Notes: generated by a model from the sequence alone, not told the origin. A stretch of 64,000 nt of DNA from Diphasiastrum complanatum (GCA_029204225.1 CM055107.1:21188000-21251999), one strand, 5' to 3'. Positions 22,291-35,141 are shown, numbered from the stretch's first letter. Translations and numbers: made by a program.

Positions 22291-25200
22291 ATAGGATCAG
22301 TGGGAGCCTACCTTCTAGAAGCTAGTGAGAGGTTAAATTCTACCAATTACGCTATTTGGAAAGTGAGGATGGTGTCACTAATGGTGCTCCAGGATCTTTA
22401 TGAGTTTCTAATAGATGATGAAGATGAACCTCTAGGTGCACATGAATTAGTGAGATACAAGAAGAGGTCTAGGCTTGCACTTCATTGTATTAAGATGAAT
22501 GTAAGCAATGACCTTTTAAGGGAAGTATCATCATGTAAGAGTGCTAAAGAGGCTTGGGAATCTTTAAAATCTATCTATGAGTCTAGTAACACTTCGAGGG
22601 TTCTCATGCTTAGGAATCAGATTCTACAAAGCATGAAGAGGAGTGATGAGAGTGCACAAGATTATGTGCTAAGAATCAAGTCTCTTAATAGGGAGTTAGC
22701 TTATATTGGAGAGAAGATTCAAGATAGTGAGCTTGTTCAGATTGTCCTAAATGGTCTAGGGAGTGGCTTTACAAATTTGGTCCAAAGCTTTGCAATCCAA
22801 GACACTTTGCCTACTATAGAAAAGCTACACAGTGTATTAGTAGCTGAAGAGTGTAGGATGTTGCGTACCAATGCAAGAATGAATGCTATTTCTCTGCAGG
22901 ATGGTGATGAGAAAGCTAATTTCTCATTCAAAAGCAAGAAGAAGACCAATGGCAAGAAGAAGCACTTCAAGGAGACCAAGGAGGAGGATGAGGCTTCAAG
23001 CTCAAAGGGCAAGATCAAAGACAAGTCCAAGTACAAATGTTTTTTCTGTGGAAAGAAAGGACATTTTGCATCAAAAGGTCTCAAGAAGAAGAAGACACAA
23101 GAGAGCAAACAAAGCAACATTGCACATCAGGAGGAAGAGGAGGATGAAGAGTCATCCTTGATGGTTTCCAACAAACCACCATCATCCAAGAGCAACACCA
23201 ATGATTCTTGGTGGATTGATAGTGGGGCAAGTTCCCACATGACATATCAAAAGGACATATTCTCCACCTTACTTTCTTACAATGACTTACATAGATCAAT
23301 CTATACTTCAAGTAGTCAAGAATGTAAGATAAGTGGAATAGGAACAATTCCCTTGTATGTGGGATCATCCAAAAGGATGAATCTTGATAATGTTCTTTAT
23401 GTTCCTAAGTTAACCAAGAATTTGCTTAGTGTTGGCCAGTTAATGGATAATGGCCTAGATGTACAATTTAAGCATGGAGTTTGTTCCATCCTTAGAAATG
23501 ATGAATGTATAGCCAAAGGCTTTAAGCAAGGTAGATTGTTTAAGCTTGATGCTAATATTGCAGTGGAGAGTGTTAACTTGGCAAAGGTGGAGCTATCAAA
23601 GGTGGAACTGTGGCACAAAAGGTTGGGCCACCCCAACTACAAAGCCATGGAATCTATGGCTACAAAGAGCTTGCAGTTGGACTCCCCAAGCATTTGTCAA
23701 AGTGTGGGAAGAGATGTGAAGCATGCAGCCTCTCAAAGGCTCACAAACTACCCTTCTCAAGATCTACATCAAGATCAAACTCTCCTCTTGAACTCATCCA
23801 TTCGGATGTTCATAGTTTTTCACATGAGTCTAATGGTGGTGCCAAGTACTATGTAATCTTCATTGATGACTATTCTAGATTTTGTTGGATGTACCTCTTG
23901 TCTAGCAAATCAATGGTGTTTGATTCTTTTGTAAAGTTCAAGACTTTGGTAGAAAATCAACTTAGTACCAAGATTAAGGTATTAAGGAGTGATAATGGAG
24001 GTGAATATATCTCCAATAAGTTGATTGACTTTTGTATTTCTAATGGCATAAAGAGGGAGTTGTCATGTCCATACACCCCTCAACAAAATGGAGTGAGTGA
24101 GAGAAGAAATAGATCTCTTTGTGAGTGTGCTAAGGCCTTAAGGCTAGATGCTTCTCTATCCAAACCATTTTGGGGTGAAGCAATAACTTGTGCTAACTAT
24201 TTGTGCAATAGATTGCCAAACCAAGCCATTGGAGGAATCACACCATTTGAAGCTCTATTTGGAGAGAAGCCCAATCTCAAGGATCTCAAAGTTTTTGGAT
24301 CCACTTGCTATGTACACCAATCCTTGGATAAGAGAAGGAAGGATGATGCAACATCCATCAAAGGCATCTTTGTGGGATATGGTGAGAATAGCAAAGGTTA
24401 TAGAGTCTTCAATCCCATCACTAGCAAGGTGATAGTGAGTAGGGATGTTATTTTTTATGAAGGACATGCTTGTGATTTGGATGATAATGCTACTAATCAT
24501 CTTGATTCCAAGGATCATGCTAGGATGGAGGAGGAGCTTCCAAGTGAAGAAGAACTTGAGGATCCACCTCAAGATGCAAGAACTCCAAGAACTCCAAGAA
24601 GATCTACAAGGGCAAGATCCGAGCCATTGAGGCTCACCTATGATGGTCAAGGTGATCAAAGGGAAGGCTCATCATCTTTCACATCTTACACCTTTCTTAC
24701 TTCAATGTTAGATGAGCCAACATGCTATGAAGATGCTTGTAAGTCTAAAAGTTGGATGGATGCTATGCAGTAGAGTATGATGCTCTTATTGAGAATCATA
24801 CTTGGGATCTTGTGGATCTTCCTCAAGGGAAGAAACCTCTTGATTGCAAGTGGGTGTTTAGATTGAAGTATAATCAAGATGGATCAATAAGCAAGCATAA
24901 AGCTAGGCTTGTTGGCAAAGGTTTTTTACAAACCAAAGGCATTGATTATGATGAGACTTTTGCTCCTGTGGCTAAGCTTGTTACTATTAGGTTGATCATT
25001 AGTCTTGCTACAACCTCTAATTGGGAGCTATTCCAACTTGACTTCACAAATGCATTCCTCAATGGTTATTTGGAGGAAGAGATCTACATGAGGCAACCCG
25101 AGGGCTTCATCAAGGCAAAGCATGAAGGAAAGGTGTGCTTTTTGAAGAAGAGCCTTTATGGGCTCAAGCAAGCACCTAGAGCATGGTACTCTAGGCTAAA

Positions 25201-26311
25201 CTCTTTTCTCATTGCCATCAATTTTGTAATGAGTGCCTATGATCCATCATTGTATATAAGTTTTCACGATGGCATGATCATTATTCTTGTTTTGTATGTA
25301 GATGACATTATCTTGAGTGGTAATGATCTAGATGGAACTAGAGATGTAAAAATTGCTCTAGCAAAAGAGTTCAAGATGGTAGATCTCGGCCTATTGAGCT
25401 TCATTCTTGGAATAGAGGTTATTAGAGGATGTGATTTTAGCTTCATTTGTCAATCTAAGTATGCTACATCCATCCTAGATAGATTTGGAATGAAGAGTTG
25501 TAAAGGCATTGAGACACCAATGGAGCAACATGTAAAAGCATCTATTGGTTGTGATGAAGCATCCTTTGAGGACATCACATTATATAGGAGGCTTATTGGC
25601 TCCTTGATCTATTTAACTATAACTAGACCTGATCTTAGTTATAGTGTTGGAAAGTTGAGCCAATTCATGCAAAGTTCTCTAGTTTCACATTGGAAGATGG
25701 CCAAAAGAGTTCTTAGATACATTTCATTCACTAAGAATTTTGGTATTTTGTATAGAGGAACTAATCTTGGCTTAAGAGCCTGTAGTGACTCGGATTTTGC
25801 AGGTGACAAAGTGGATAGAAGATCAACAAGTGCCTTTGCCACCTTTCTATGTGATGGAGTAGTATCATGGCTTTCCAAAAAGCAAGATACCATCTCCCTA
25901 TCTTCCACAGAATCCGAATACAAGGCCTTGACATCAACATGCAAGGAGGTCTTGTGGCTCAAAAGGCTATTAGTAGAGCTTCATGTCACGGAGGAGGAGA
26001 TCCCTATCATCTATTGTGACAACCAATCAGCCCAATCACTTGCAACTAATCCTACATTCCATGTAAGGAGCAAACACATCGAAATTGCTCATCATTTCAT
26101 GAGGGAAAAAGTGCAAGCTAAAGAGATCAAGCTCCAACACGTGCCATCATCAAGTTGCTTGGCTGATTTGTTTACTAAACCTTTACTTAAAGATTCATTT
26201 GTCAAGCTTAGATCTTCAATTGGAGTTATTGATAAAAGCATTGTGATCTCCAAGGCTAGATTTGAGGAGGAGTGTGAAAAATTGCCTACATTGGCAAATC
26301 TAGCCATGTAG
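22291..26311 (+). pseudogene. Copia-C gag-pol polyprotein (two frameshifts)
   Basis: Gag with a UBN2-type domain ([33 protein letters not shown]) is followed by a zinc knuckle reading CFFCGKKGHFASKG, where the final Cys is Gly. Protease has [11 protein letters not shown] (about 23210). The integrase zinc-binding start is LWHKRLGHPN, and its core keeps IDDYSRF, SDNGGEY and GVSERRNRSL, so the D-D-E set is intact. RT has LDFTNAFLNGYLEEEIYMRQ and ILVLYVDDIILSG (about 25290). RNase H has WLSKKQDTISLSSTESEY. Breaks: the start ATG used in Copia-D is ATA here (22291-22293); a frameshift lies near 23680; and one base is missing near 24770, which creates TAG. Protease, integrase, RT and RNase H are otherwise readable. 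Confidence 0.93.
26261..26272 (+). other. Polypurine tract of Copia-C
   Basis: TTTGAGGAGGAG lies immediately 5' of the 3' LTR start, the usual site for plus-strand priming. Confidence 0.9.
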
Positions 26312-26903
26312 AATATTGTACATTTTGTCAATATTGTTTGTTGGTTACTTCAATGGCCAAAGTGCCACTTGTACATACACACCTAAAGTAGGTTACCACG
26401 AGTCAAGAGGAGTGGTTGTGTCTATTTGGTAGTGATTCCTACTTTGTAGGATCTAGACCATGATATATGATGAGATTTGTACCTACCATGCACCTACCAA
26501 GCATGACTCTTGGATAGGGTTTTCACATTAGGGCAAGAAAGTGGAGTCTACTTCCTTATTACATGCTGGATTTTCACCTAACTTTGCAAAGGAAGTGTGT
26601 TTTACTATGTATTCCCATTCTCCATAGTGAGAAGATAGAAACTTTTTGGAGCCTCAAGGAGAAACTTGAGTTTCCTCTCATTGTATGGTGATTACTCTAT
26701 TTTTCCAATGAAACCCAGCTTTGGCACTTTGTAAACACTGTCTACAAGCTGTACTACAGCCTTATTTCCACACGTGTGGAGTTGGATTATACTAATTGAT
26801 CAATGCTTTGATTGTCTCTACTTGTTTCCTATCAAGCTGCTAAATTAGATCTTGTTTCCTGATGACTAGTTTCTGATAGATTGTTTAACAAGCATACAAT
26901 CAC
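26273..26903 (+). repeat. 3' LTR of Copia-C, 3' end deleted
   Basis: Aligns with 20972-21600 and stops at ACAATCAC, where the 5' LTR continues CTTGTGGATC. Gypsy-1 sequence resumes at once. CACACGTGTG is at 26769-26778. Confidence 0.95.
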
Positions 26904-27490
26904 AATGACCGAATCTTGTCCGTAAACCCGTCTTTTGCACGTCATTTAGATGAATCCTAATCTGATGATACCCGGTTCTGAGATCTATTTTTGTGAAGTA
27001 TTTAGCTCCACCTAATCGATCTACTAGATCGTCCATTCGGGGTAATATTTTTGATTTTAATAGCTACCTTATTGAACCCCGTAATCCACACACATCCGTA
27101 AGCCTCCACCTTTCAACGCATTCAAAAGAACAGCAGCACCCCATGGCGACTTACTAGGCTGAATGTGACCCATCTTAAGATAATTTTCAATTTAATTAGT
27201 GATTTCTATCTCTTCTTTCTGATAAAACCGATATGGTTGTCTAGAGATAAGGTGACTACCTGGAATTAACTCAATCCAGTGATCTACCAACCTAGCCGGT
27301 GGTATTCCATGAGGTAATTCAACTAGAAAAATATCTTTGAATTCATCTAAGATATTATTCTTCTCTATTTGCTCCTGATCTAAGTCCACTGAGTTAAGAA
27401 TTTTTGACAATTCACAACTACTTAGATGCATTTTAGAGAAATCCAAAATGGGTCTGGCAAACAAAGAATAAGTATTGTGAATCAAAAATT
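26904..27490 (-). pseudogene. Gypsy-1 pol, N-terminal part (protease-RT linker, RT start)
   Basis: From the right: FKDIFLVELPHGIPPARL, the usual linker before Gypsy RT, then ISRQPYRFYQKEEIEI. The RT fingers follow (GGAKYFTKIDLRTGYHQIRI, about 27010-26950), then KTGLRTRFGH at the edge of Copia-C. It completes the RT half found at 20971-20600. A related piece of the same linker region occurs at 53890-54010. Sequence right of about 27490 (to 27626) stays open but does not look like Gypsy. Confidence 0.88.
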
Positions 27491-27629
27491 TCCATCTGTC
27501 CAGATTTTGTCCGATCTTGCTGAATCTTGATGGATTGTGTTTGATCTGACTAGATCTCATTAGATCTGGCTTGATTTTGTTAGATCTGGTGACTGATGTC
27601 TTGTATGCGCTGTTGGTCATCATCAAGCT

Positions 27630-30040
27630 GGATCTGTCTTACTGTGGTGGACAGTACTTGTGAAGTCGGCTATCGTTGATGGGTGTGTCAAATGGTGTCC
27701 CATCAAGTTGTTCGAGATTCATGACTCCATGGCTTAAAAACTCTTTGACACGATACTGGCCTTCGCTTGCGTGTCTCGCAAAGTTTGTGTAAGGCTTCAT
27801 GGCGTAGTTGTAGAGATTTTGGATTTATCAAGGTGCTGTGTTACGACAACTCTTAATGATGGCACCAAAAACTTTGATGGCATTACTGCATCCTGACCAT
27901 AAACCAGCTAAAATGGTGTTTGATCAATGCTTCCCTTGTATGTTGTCCTAAATGCCCACAACGCAGCATGTAACTTGTGCTCCCAATCAAATATGCTAGC
28001 TTCAACTATTTTCGTGATAATGCTACACAGGATCTTGTTTGATGATTCTGCCTACCCATTACCATGAGGATAATAAGGTTTGTTGAATCTATGGATCACG
28101 AAGAATTCCTCCAATAGGACCTTGATGGCCTCAGTGACGAAATGGCTTCCGCAATCACTGACTATCTCTATCGGACATCCGAAGTGCACTATGATATTTT
28201 TATATAGGAATTTGGCAGTAGCTCGAGCGTCAACTGTTTGCACTGCCTTGCTTCTACCCATTTGGTGAGATAATCTGTGGCCACGATGATGTATCGGGCT
28301 TGTGAACTTCTTGCAGCTGGGTGGATAGAACCGATGTAGTCCAGTCCCCACTTCTCGAATGGTGCTTGAGCTAGAACTGGATGTAGTAGATCATAATTCA
28401 ATCTTGTTGGTCTCCTAGCTCATTGGCACACATCGCACTTTCTCAAGTATTCTTCCTGTCTTTATGAATTGTTGGCCACCAGCATCCTGATTGCAAGATC
28501 TTGCGAACCATAATGTCAGATGCGAAGTGATCACCACCATGCCTTCATGCGAAATTGAGATAATCTGGGTGGCCTCATGTGGAAGGATACATCTTCTAAG
28601 GATATTGTTCGATCATCTTCGATATAGTTGGTCAGCAATCAGCTGATATGGTCTAGCTTTTAGAATCAACTTCCATTGTTCCGCCTTGGGTAAGGATTTA
28701 TCAGGTTGGCCCCTGATTAGATATTTCGCTATGTCTGCGCCCTATTCAGGTACTGTGTCAATATAAAACAAGGCAGCATCATGTAGTTTATCATTGGTTT
28801 GGGTTGTAGTTCCCTTCCCTTTAATTTGCGACACATGATTTGCCATATAATGCTGCTTGCCCTTGCAAACCACTATCCTAAAATCAAACTCCAATAGCAG
28901 AAGCAACCACCGAGTAATTCGTCTTGTGTTGCAAGTTTTATTAACAAGATAAAACAAGGGTTGATGGTCCGTATAAAATGAAAAATGGGTGGCCATCAAA
29001 TAATGCCTAAACTTCTTAACCACATAAATCATAGCAGTGGCTCTCTCTCTGTGGTAGAATAGTTCATCTCTGAGTCATTGAGTTGTCGGTTGACAAATCA
29101 GATTGGGAAATCCTTTTTGCACTCTCCTGGACGGCTCCAATTGTATACTTTGATGCATCAGTATGCACATGAAACTCTCTGGACCAATTGGACGGTCTTA
29201 ATATTGGCATTGAGACCAATGCATCTTTAAGCTTTTGGAAAGCCTGTAGGACTTCCTCTGTCCAATGTGGTTCCATTATGAGGTTGTAGATTGGTCTTGC
29301 TAACTCTGCAAAGTCTTAGAATGAAGATCCGATAGTAGTTAGCGTGACCCATAAAAACATAGACATCGCGAATCATCCCTAGTGGTGGCAGATCAACAAT
29401 GACCCTTATCTTGGATAGATCAGTGGCGATTCCGTGTCTTGATACTATGTGGCCCAATATCAGGCCGTGTGTCACCCAAAATTGACACTTTTCTGGATTC
29501 AAGGAGATCTGATATTCATGGCATTGCTTCAACACTTTTTCCAAGTTGGATAGGTGTTCTGAGTTATCAAAAGTGTCCAAGAAGGTCTACAAAGTTTTTT
29601 GCAGGTGCTCTTTGAATGCCATTTGCGTAACTCGTTGAAAGGTGCTTGGGGCATTGCAAAGTCCACATGACATTATGTTGTAGGCATAGGTTTCTCATTC
29701 GATGGCGAATGCGTTGATTGTTCGGCGCTATTTTGACTTGGTTGTAGCCACTGAAGCATCCAAGAAACTGTAAGCTTCTGCTCTTGCTACTCGATCCAAA
29801 ACACTTTCTGTGAAAGGTAAGGGAAAATGATCTTTCTTTATCATCGCATTCAGCGCCTTCAAGTTCACACAATTTCGCATTTTGTTGTTCTTCTTGGGTA
29901 CTATGACTATCAGTGATACCCATTCTGTGTGCTCGATTTCATAAATGATGTCATGACACACCAAATTACGTTTTAAGATATTTAATGTAGTATATAAGAT
30001 GTCGTTCCCCATAAAGACATAATTTTATACTCATGGAAAT
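27630..30040 (-). pseudogene. Gypsy-2 pol remnant
   Basis: A second, different Gypsy lineage on the minus strand. From the right: RT start (EHTEWVSLIVIVPKKNNKMR, about 29930), a frame-shifted RT centre, RT thumb (LNPEKCQFWVTHGLILGHI, 29580-29300), RNase H (EFHVHTDASKYTIGAV; then YTDHQPLFYLVNK at about 28970), integrase core (EKWGLDYIGSIHP; VSDCGSHFV at 28401-28052) ending HRFNKPYYPHGNG. Stops and frameshifts separate every block. No LTR was tied to it. The sequence from 28050 to 27640 fits the integrase C-terminal side only loosely. Confidence 0.85.
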
Positions 30041-31555
30041 TGTCATTCTGCGTAAAAGATAGTTAACTGGGTATCAAAGGATATTTAATTCAGGCAACCA
30101 GTACAGCCTTTTTAGTTTTAAACAATGATCTCACAAATTCTAACAGATTATTTATGCTAGTTCTCTCCCATGCATTGTCATGCATGACCACAATTGGGTT
30201 GAGCAACTAACAGTCGACTGCACATACGTTCTGATTAACCACAAGTTCCAAGATTATGAAACCTCCAGTTCTGACTCAGTAGCTAAGCAACCTGGAAAAC
30301 GACTTGGTAAATCAAACATCCCCTCTCATCCTACTTCTCATAATCTGACCGAAAGCACAATTGTACTGTTATGAATCAATCAGTCGTATGCTTCAATATG
30401 GTTTGGATTTGAACTATTTCAATAGGCCATCAATCAATCTTTATCAAACATTCATCATTTACTCGAAAGAGACAGAGCTTACATAATCTATGCAGACTCT
30501 GGAAAAATAGTGAGCAACAAACACATTCAATTACTTATAGAGCAAATGACCATAAACCATTCGTACATATAAGCACCAAGGTATTTGCTTACCAACCTAT
30601 TCTTATTGAAATCACGAGTACAACGGCTCTTTATAGTCTCGTGATTGTGGATAACCGTTTAACTATCATAACTACTGTAACTACTATTCTCAGATTTGGA
30701 TAATTTTTTGACCTTGGATCGGATTGGATTGCGGGTCTATAAATTCCGATCTAGTGGAAATCTGATCCTTAGTAAAAATCCGATCCAGTCATAAATCCGA
30801 CCCAAATCGATTTTACAGTTAAACTTCAAAATACTAAAAACTGTCCATTACTTCAGAAAATGAACGATATAAAATCAAAGTTTCTGAGAAATAAAAACTT
30901 AAAAAACTATCATGTGACTAATTCATGTCGTCACATATCCTCTCCATCAAATTCATCAGGGCCCTCTGATGTCGACTTTGTGCATCCTCCTGTACAAAAA
31001 CTCACACTCAATGTTACAAAAAAAAACTCCATTCTCGGGCATCACATTTATCTTGTATTGTAAGTTCAGCATACATCCCTGCTTGTCGATGCCCTAAAAT
31101 CTTCAATTTGTGTGTGAGCTGCAATTTTTCCAAGTAATCCTCGGATTGATTCCTTCCCCCTTTCCTGGGTAAATGTAAAGTTGTAATTTCCTTTGTGATG
31201 GGTAAGTAATCCATCCTAGAATACATTAATGGAACACTTAGCAAGGTTCTGCCCACAAATCCTGCTAAGTCAAGGATTCGATAAGTTGTCCATATACGAT
31301 GGGCTGGGTGTTTATCCCTCTTAGTTATAGATTTTGCCATCTCAGCAAATTATCTAACATATTTATCTTCCCACTTAATGTACAGAGCCCACAATTTCGG
31401 ATAATAGTAATTGATTTGTCTGTCAATTCTGGGTTTCTTAAAGATGGTTTCAGCATCCAATATCTTTTCATTTTGAGAACAAGTAAACCGAATGGAAGCG
31501 TATCTGATTCCATAATAAAAGTTAATTCTTTAGTTTTCAGATACTCTAAGGCAAA
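30040..31555. other. Unassigned sequence
   Basis: No confident gene. At 30705-30825 short words GATCCGAC, GGATCGGATTGG and AAATCCGA recur, like those at 6900-7270. Two minus-strand frames (31014-31340 and 31325-31513) are open and not low-complexity, but I do not recognise them; they could be element sequence continuous with the Copia scrap to the right. Confidence 0.35.
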
Positions 31556-32440
31556 TAATAAAGAACTTTAGATCCAAGAGTAATCTTCTAAGCCAAATAA
31601 TCTCCTTCACTATAGAGGTGGTTGCAACATATTTGAATTTGGTAGAGGAAAAAAAAATACATTTTTGCTTTCGACTGTTCCATGAAATGGGTCCTCTTGC
31701 TAGAAAGCATAGATAGCCAGTGGTGGATTTTTGAGTATCCACATCTCCAACCCAATCTAAATCAGAATAGGCGTTTAGAATCAGTGTGTCCTCTGTATTT
31801 TATCACAAAATAAAACATAGTGCTTTGTGACTTGTATGTACCAGTGTTGGCCGGGTATTGATTTTTTTTTTCGATTCTCAACCCGGTTATCAACCCGGTT
31901 CTAAAGACCCTAACCGGCGGGTACATTACTTCTCAAGAACCGGCTTCTATGTAGAACCGACGGTTATGCTCTTTTGTAGAAACCGGCCACGGTTGAGAAT
32001 CGTCGGGTCCCTTTGAGCCTTGGATTGAGGTTGAGAACCGGACCGTCATTTGGAGGGGGTATACCCCGAGTATCAATTCACCTTACAGGACCTAACATTC
32101 ATTAAGGGCTTTTAGCAAGGGAGGACATCATGATAGATGAGAATGTAGACCTCATTGAGGGGTATGGATTTTTTCATGAGTAGGATGAGTAAGAAAATGT
32201 TAGAGATTTATCTTATAAGATATTATTGAGAACCGCCAAGTGTAAATATTTTAAATGTAATCCAATACCCTGAACCGACGGTTCTTGGTTTCAAAAAGAA
32301 GGGCAATACCCTGAACCAGCGGATATCATAAATATGTGAGAATCGCCCAACACTGGTATGTACCTTAATGCTCTTTGTAGAGTTTTTTAGTGAGGTAGAC
32401 CTAGATTCAACATATCTCGCGAGAACGTGCTGACTATGTA
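31555..32440 (-). pseudogene. Copia RNase H scrap, split by a MITE
   Basis: On the minus strand, 32440-32364 encodes HVLARYVESRSTSLKNS, like the segment before RNase H in Copia. 31833-31555 encodes SDLDWVGDVDTQKSTTGYLC, FLARGPISWNSRKQKC and KEIIWLRRLLLDL. The two halves read on from each other once the 514-bp insert and one copy of its 8-bp target duplication are left out. No other domains of this element are nearby. Confidence 0.8.
31842..32355. mobile_element. hAT-like MITE, 514 bp, TSD GTATGTAC
   Basis: Both ends carry CAGTGTTGG as terminal inverted repeats (left CAGTGTTGGCCGGG; right reads CGCCCAACACTG). They are flanked by a perfect 8-bp direct repeat GTATGTAC (31834-31841 and 32356-32363). 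Eight-base duplications and CAG-type ends are hallmarks of hAT elements. The interior is non-coding and rich in AACCGG, CCGGTTCTCAACCCGG-like words. It sits in a Copia RNase H scrap. Confidence 0.9.
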
Positions 32441-33080
32441 TGCAAGGCATTAGGGGAAATATGGGCTCAAAATGGGCCCTTCAAAAAATTTCACTTTAGA
32501 GAGAAACTACGTAGAGAGAGAATGCGAACCGATAACTTTTGGTCGCCGTTTTCCGAGTTTCTGGCCTTGCCCGACGTTTGACTAGTATGGTTAACTTGAG
32601 ACATTAGTTAGTTAAGCATGAGATGTAAGAACTTCTTTGCATGCTCGTTTCAAAATTCAGGGCTAGAGCTTTAAGAGTATCGTGGTAAATCTTGGTTTGC
32701 TCACTGCAAAAAAAGCGGGAGTACAATGAGCACTTTTGAAATCTGTGTATGCTTACAATGAAATATGAGACATGACGATTTTTTAGCACGACATAGACAT
32801 TACAAAAGTAAGACATGCTAGATCTATTCAGTTTTGACTTATTGTAGTTTGAAGCCTTTATGTATTGTAGCTTTCAACAATGGCAATGTTCCATTTGCAT
32901 GTTGCACTTCCTATGGAATGCACTCCAATTATTAAGAAAAATTTGAAAGCTGTAGAGAATGCTGCTGAAATAGTCAGAGAATTGCGAATGAATAATCATA
33001 AGAATATAGATTTGTGAGTGGATGGATCAATTTATCCTAGAGATCCAACTACCAATTTGTATCCAGATTTCAAGTCCGTA
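32440..33080. other. Unassigned sequence
   Basis: Nothing recognisable. 32880-33010 contains a short open stretch on the plus strand without a match I know. The left break of Copia-R is at about 33080. Confidence 0.3.
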
Positions 33081-35141
33081 ACTTGGAGTCCTCGGGTCTT
33101 GAGCTTGCTCCTCCACTTGACTTGACTCCAAACCATCAATGAACTGAATAAAGTGTTGATCCAAAGGTGTTTTTTCAAGTTTACAAATCTTCCACTCTTG
33201 AAAGATCACATTTCCACCATTGACAACTTCTTTGGTAGAAAACAAGTAGATTCTACAATCTTTACTTGAAGAGCAAAACACTACCATTATTCTTATCATT
33301 GAAATAGTATAAAGACTCCCAAGACTCTTTAGCACTAGTACATGCTGATACTTCTCTCAACAAATCATTGCACACATTCATCTTCACACAATGAAGTGCA
33401 AGCCTAGATCTCTTCTTGTATCTAGCTAACTCCTGTGCACCTAGAGGTTCATCTTCATCTTCAATCAAGAACTCATAAAGGTCTTGGAGCACCAAGAGTG
33501 ACTTCATCCTAACCTTCCAAATAGCATAATTTGTAGAATTCAATCTCTCACTAGCTTCTAGAAGGTATGCTCCAACATATTCCATCTTACTAGTGACTTC
33601 TACAAACAAGAAATAGATTTGATTGATTTGAAACTCACAAAGGTCTCACACTTGTAGTGTTTCACTCAAATTTGATTTCTAATCCAACAAATGGACTTAT
33701 AATCACAGTTCTATCACTCCCTCACAAAGCTGGAATGAAGATAAGATGAAGTGAAAACTACTTTCAAACAAATCTTGCCAAGAAATGAATTTGATTGTCT
33801 CTAGAAACTCACTAAGGTCTCTCTTTTGTAATTTTTCACTCAAATTAGCTTTCCAATCCAACAAATGGACTTATAATCTCAATGCTAGCACTCCCTCACA
33901 AAGTTGGAATGAAGATAAGATGATTTGAAATCTACTTACAATCAAATCTTGTCAATTTTGGCTATTTTTGGACAATAGCATGACTAAATCTCCCTCACAC
34001 TTTTTGATGTACTTTCAAGACTTGTAAAACAAGCTTAGAGGACCTGATTTCAGCTTAGATTAATTAGACTTCATGACCCTATGTCAAATCTAATCAATGG
34101 CACTCAATCTTGGTAGCTTATCCTAAGATTTCCACCAAAAATTACATCAAAAGCTCACAAATTGAATTTTTTTGGATCAAATAAATACCATGCTTTAAAT
34201 GCAAGTTCAGAGGTGCCCACACATGTGGACAGTACGGATTTGGACCCCTACCAAGTTTGGGATCAAATCTCCTTACCAAAATCAAGATTCTAGCTTGCCC
34301 TCTCAATACTAGTTTTTAGCACCAAAACTTGCTAAAAATGGATTTGCATTAGATCAATGGCTTATGCTCTTGTACTTGGCTTTGATACCATGTGAAAGTA
34401 CTATACTTTAGGACCATAAATGGATCTACAAAAGATTCACAAGAGTGATTGGATGCTTGCGTAACAATCTATCAAAAAAAGACACAAAAAAGTTGATCTT
34501 GATTGGCAATTTGACAAACAACAAGCATTAACAATCAAAAGCATTGATCAACATTGAAATCCTAGCCCACGGTTGCTGACATTTCACAAAGGCTCTGGAC
34601 AAAGGACTCTTTGAGAGACAAAAGAGCAGTACTACAGGCTGTAGTACGGCCTTCAACCTGAGAAACAAGTAGAAATTGATTTGGTTTCATTTGGAACACA
34701 AAAACTCAATGTACATAGTGAACTAGCTTGAGATTGCCAATGAGCTCCAAAATTTTTCTATCTTCTCACTATGGGAGCTTGAAATACATAGCAAATTCGA
34801 CTTCCTTCTTGAAGTTAGGTGGATTTCCAGAATGTAATAAGGAAGTTAACTCACCCTTCTTGCCCTAAAATGAAACCCTAGCCTAGATCCTAGAGTTATG
34901 CTTGGTAGGTAGCTAGTTGGTCAAATTTTCGTCTTAAACTTAGATGTAGGTCCTATAAAGTAGGGATGACCACTAAATAGACATGACCAACTCTCTTGAC
35001 TTGACCTAACTTACATTAGGAGTGGGTTGCCACGTGGCATCTTGGCCTTACATGTGTGGAACCCAAGTATACACAATATTTACAGTGTTTTACATGGTTT
35101 TTGATCAAGCTAGATTTGCTAATTTTTGACAATTCTTCACA
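33080..35141 (-). mobile_element. Copia-R, deleted non-autonomous Copia next to RPE
   Basis: Minus orientation: LTR (34391-35141), primer site (34378-34390, GGCTTTGATACCA on +), leader, then gag N terminus ([38 protein letters not shown]). Within gag, at SAKESWES, the sequence jumps to [20 protein letters not shown] and QDPRTP, residues that lie about 500 codons further on in Copia-D. So Copia-R is an internal deletion derivative of the Copia-D family. It breaks off at about 33080, without a left LTR. The leader contains the same tandem duplication (174-bp period) as Copia-D. Confidence 0.85.
34391..35141 (-). repeat. 5' LTR of Copia-R (751 bp)
   Basis: On the + strand it runs TGTGAAAGTACTATAC to AATTCTTCACA. 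It aligns with the Copia-D LTRs and is about 50 bases longer near 34570-34640. It ends 103 bases before the RPE TATA box. CACATGTGTGG-like rather than perfect CACACGTGTG is present near 35047. Confidence 0.9.

Larger units (their letters stand above)
20972..26903 (+). mobile_element. Copia-C, nearly complete LTR retrotransposon nested in Gypsy-1
   Basis: Order: 5' LTR (20972-21662), primer site (21663-21675), leader, gag-pol (22291-26311), purine tract (26261-26272), 3' LTR (26273-26903). The two LTRs differ at few positions (for example one 7-bp deletion and scattered substitutions), so the insertion is young relative to its host Gypsy. The 3' LTR lacks its last 60 bases or so, and no target duplication remains, so the right end was deleted after insertion. 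The polyprotein carries two frameshifts and a lost start codon, so it is not expected to be autonomous. Confidence 0.95.

Noticed and set aside
22737-23120. Minus-strand frames within Copia-C (also 23081-23368, 24255-24659, 25639-25962)
   Set aside because: They are antisense shadows of gag-pol, which has clear domains on the plus strand.
31014-31513. Two minus-strand frames that could be a host exon
   Set aside because: No family recognised and no convincing splice sites; left as unassigned sequence next to a Copia scrap.
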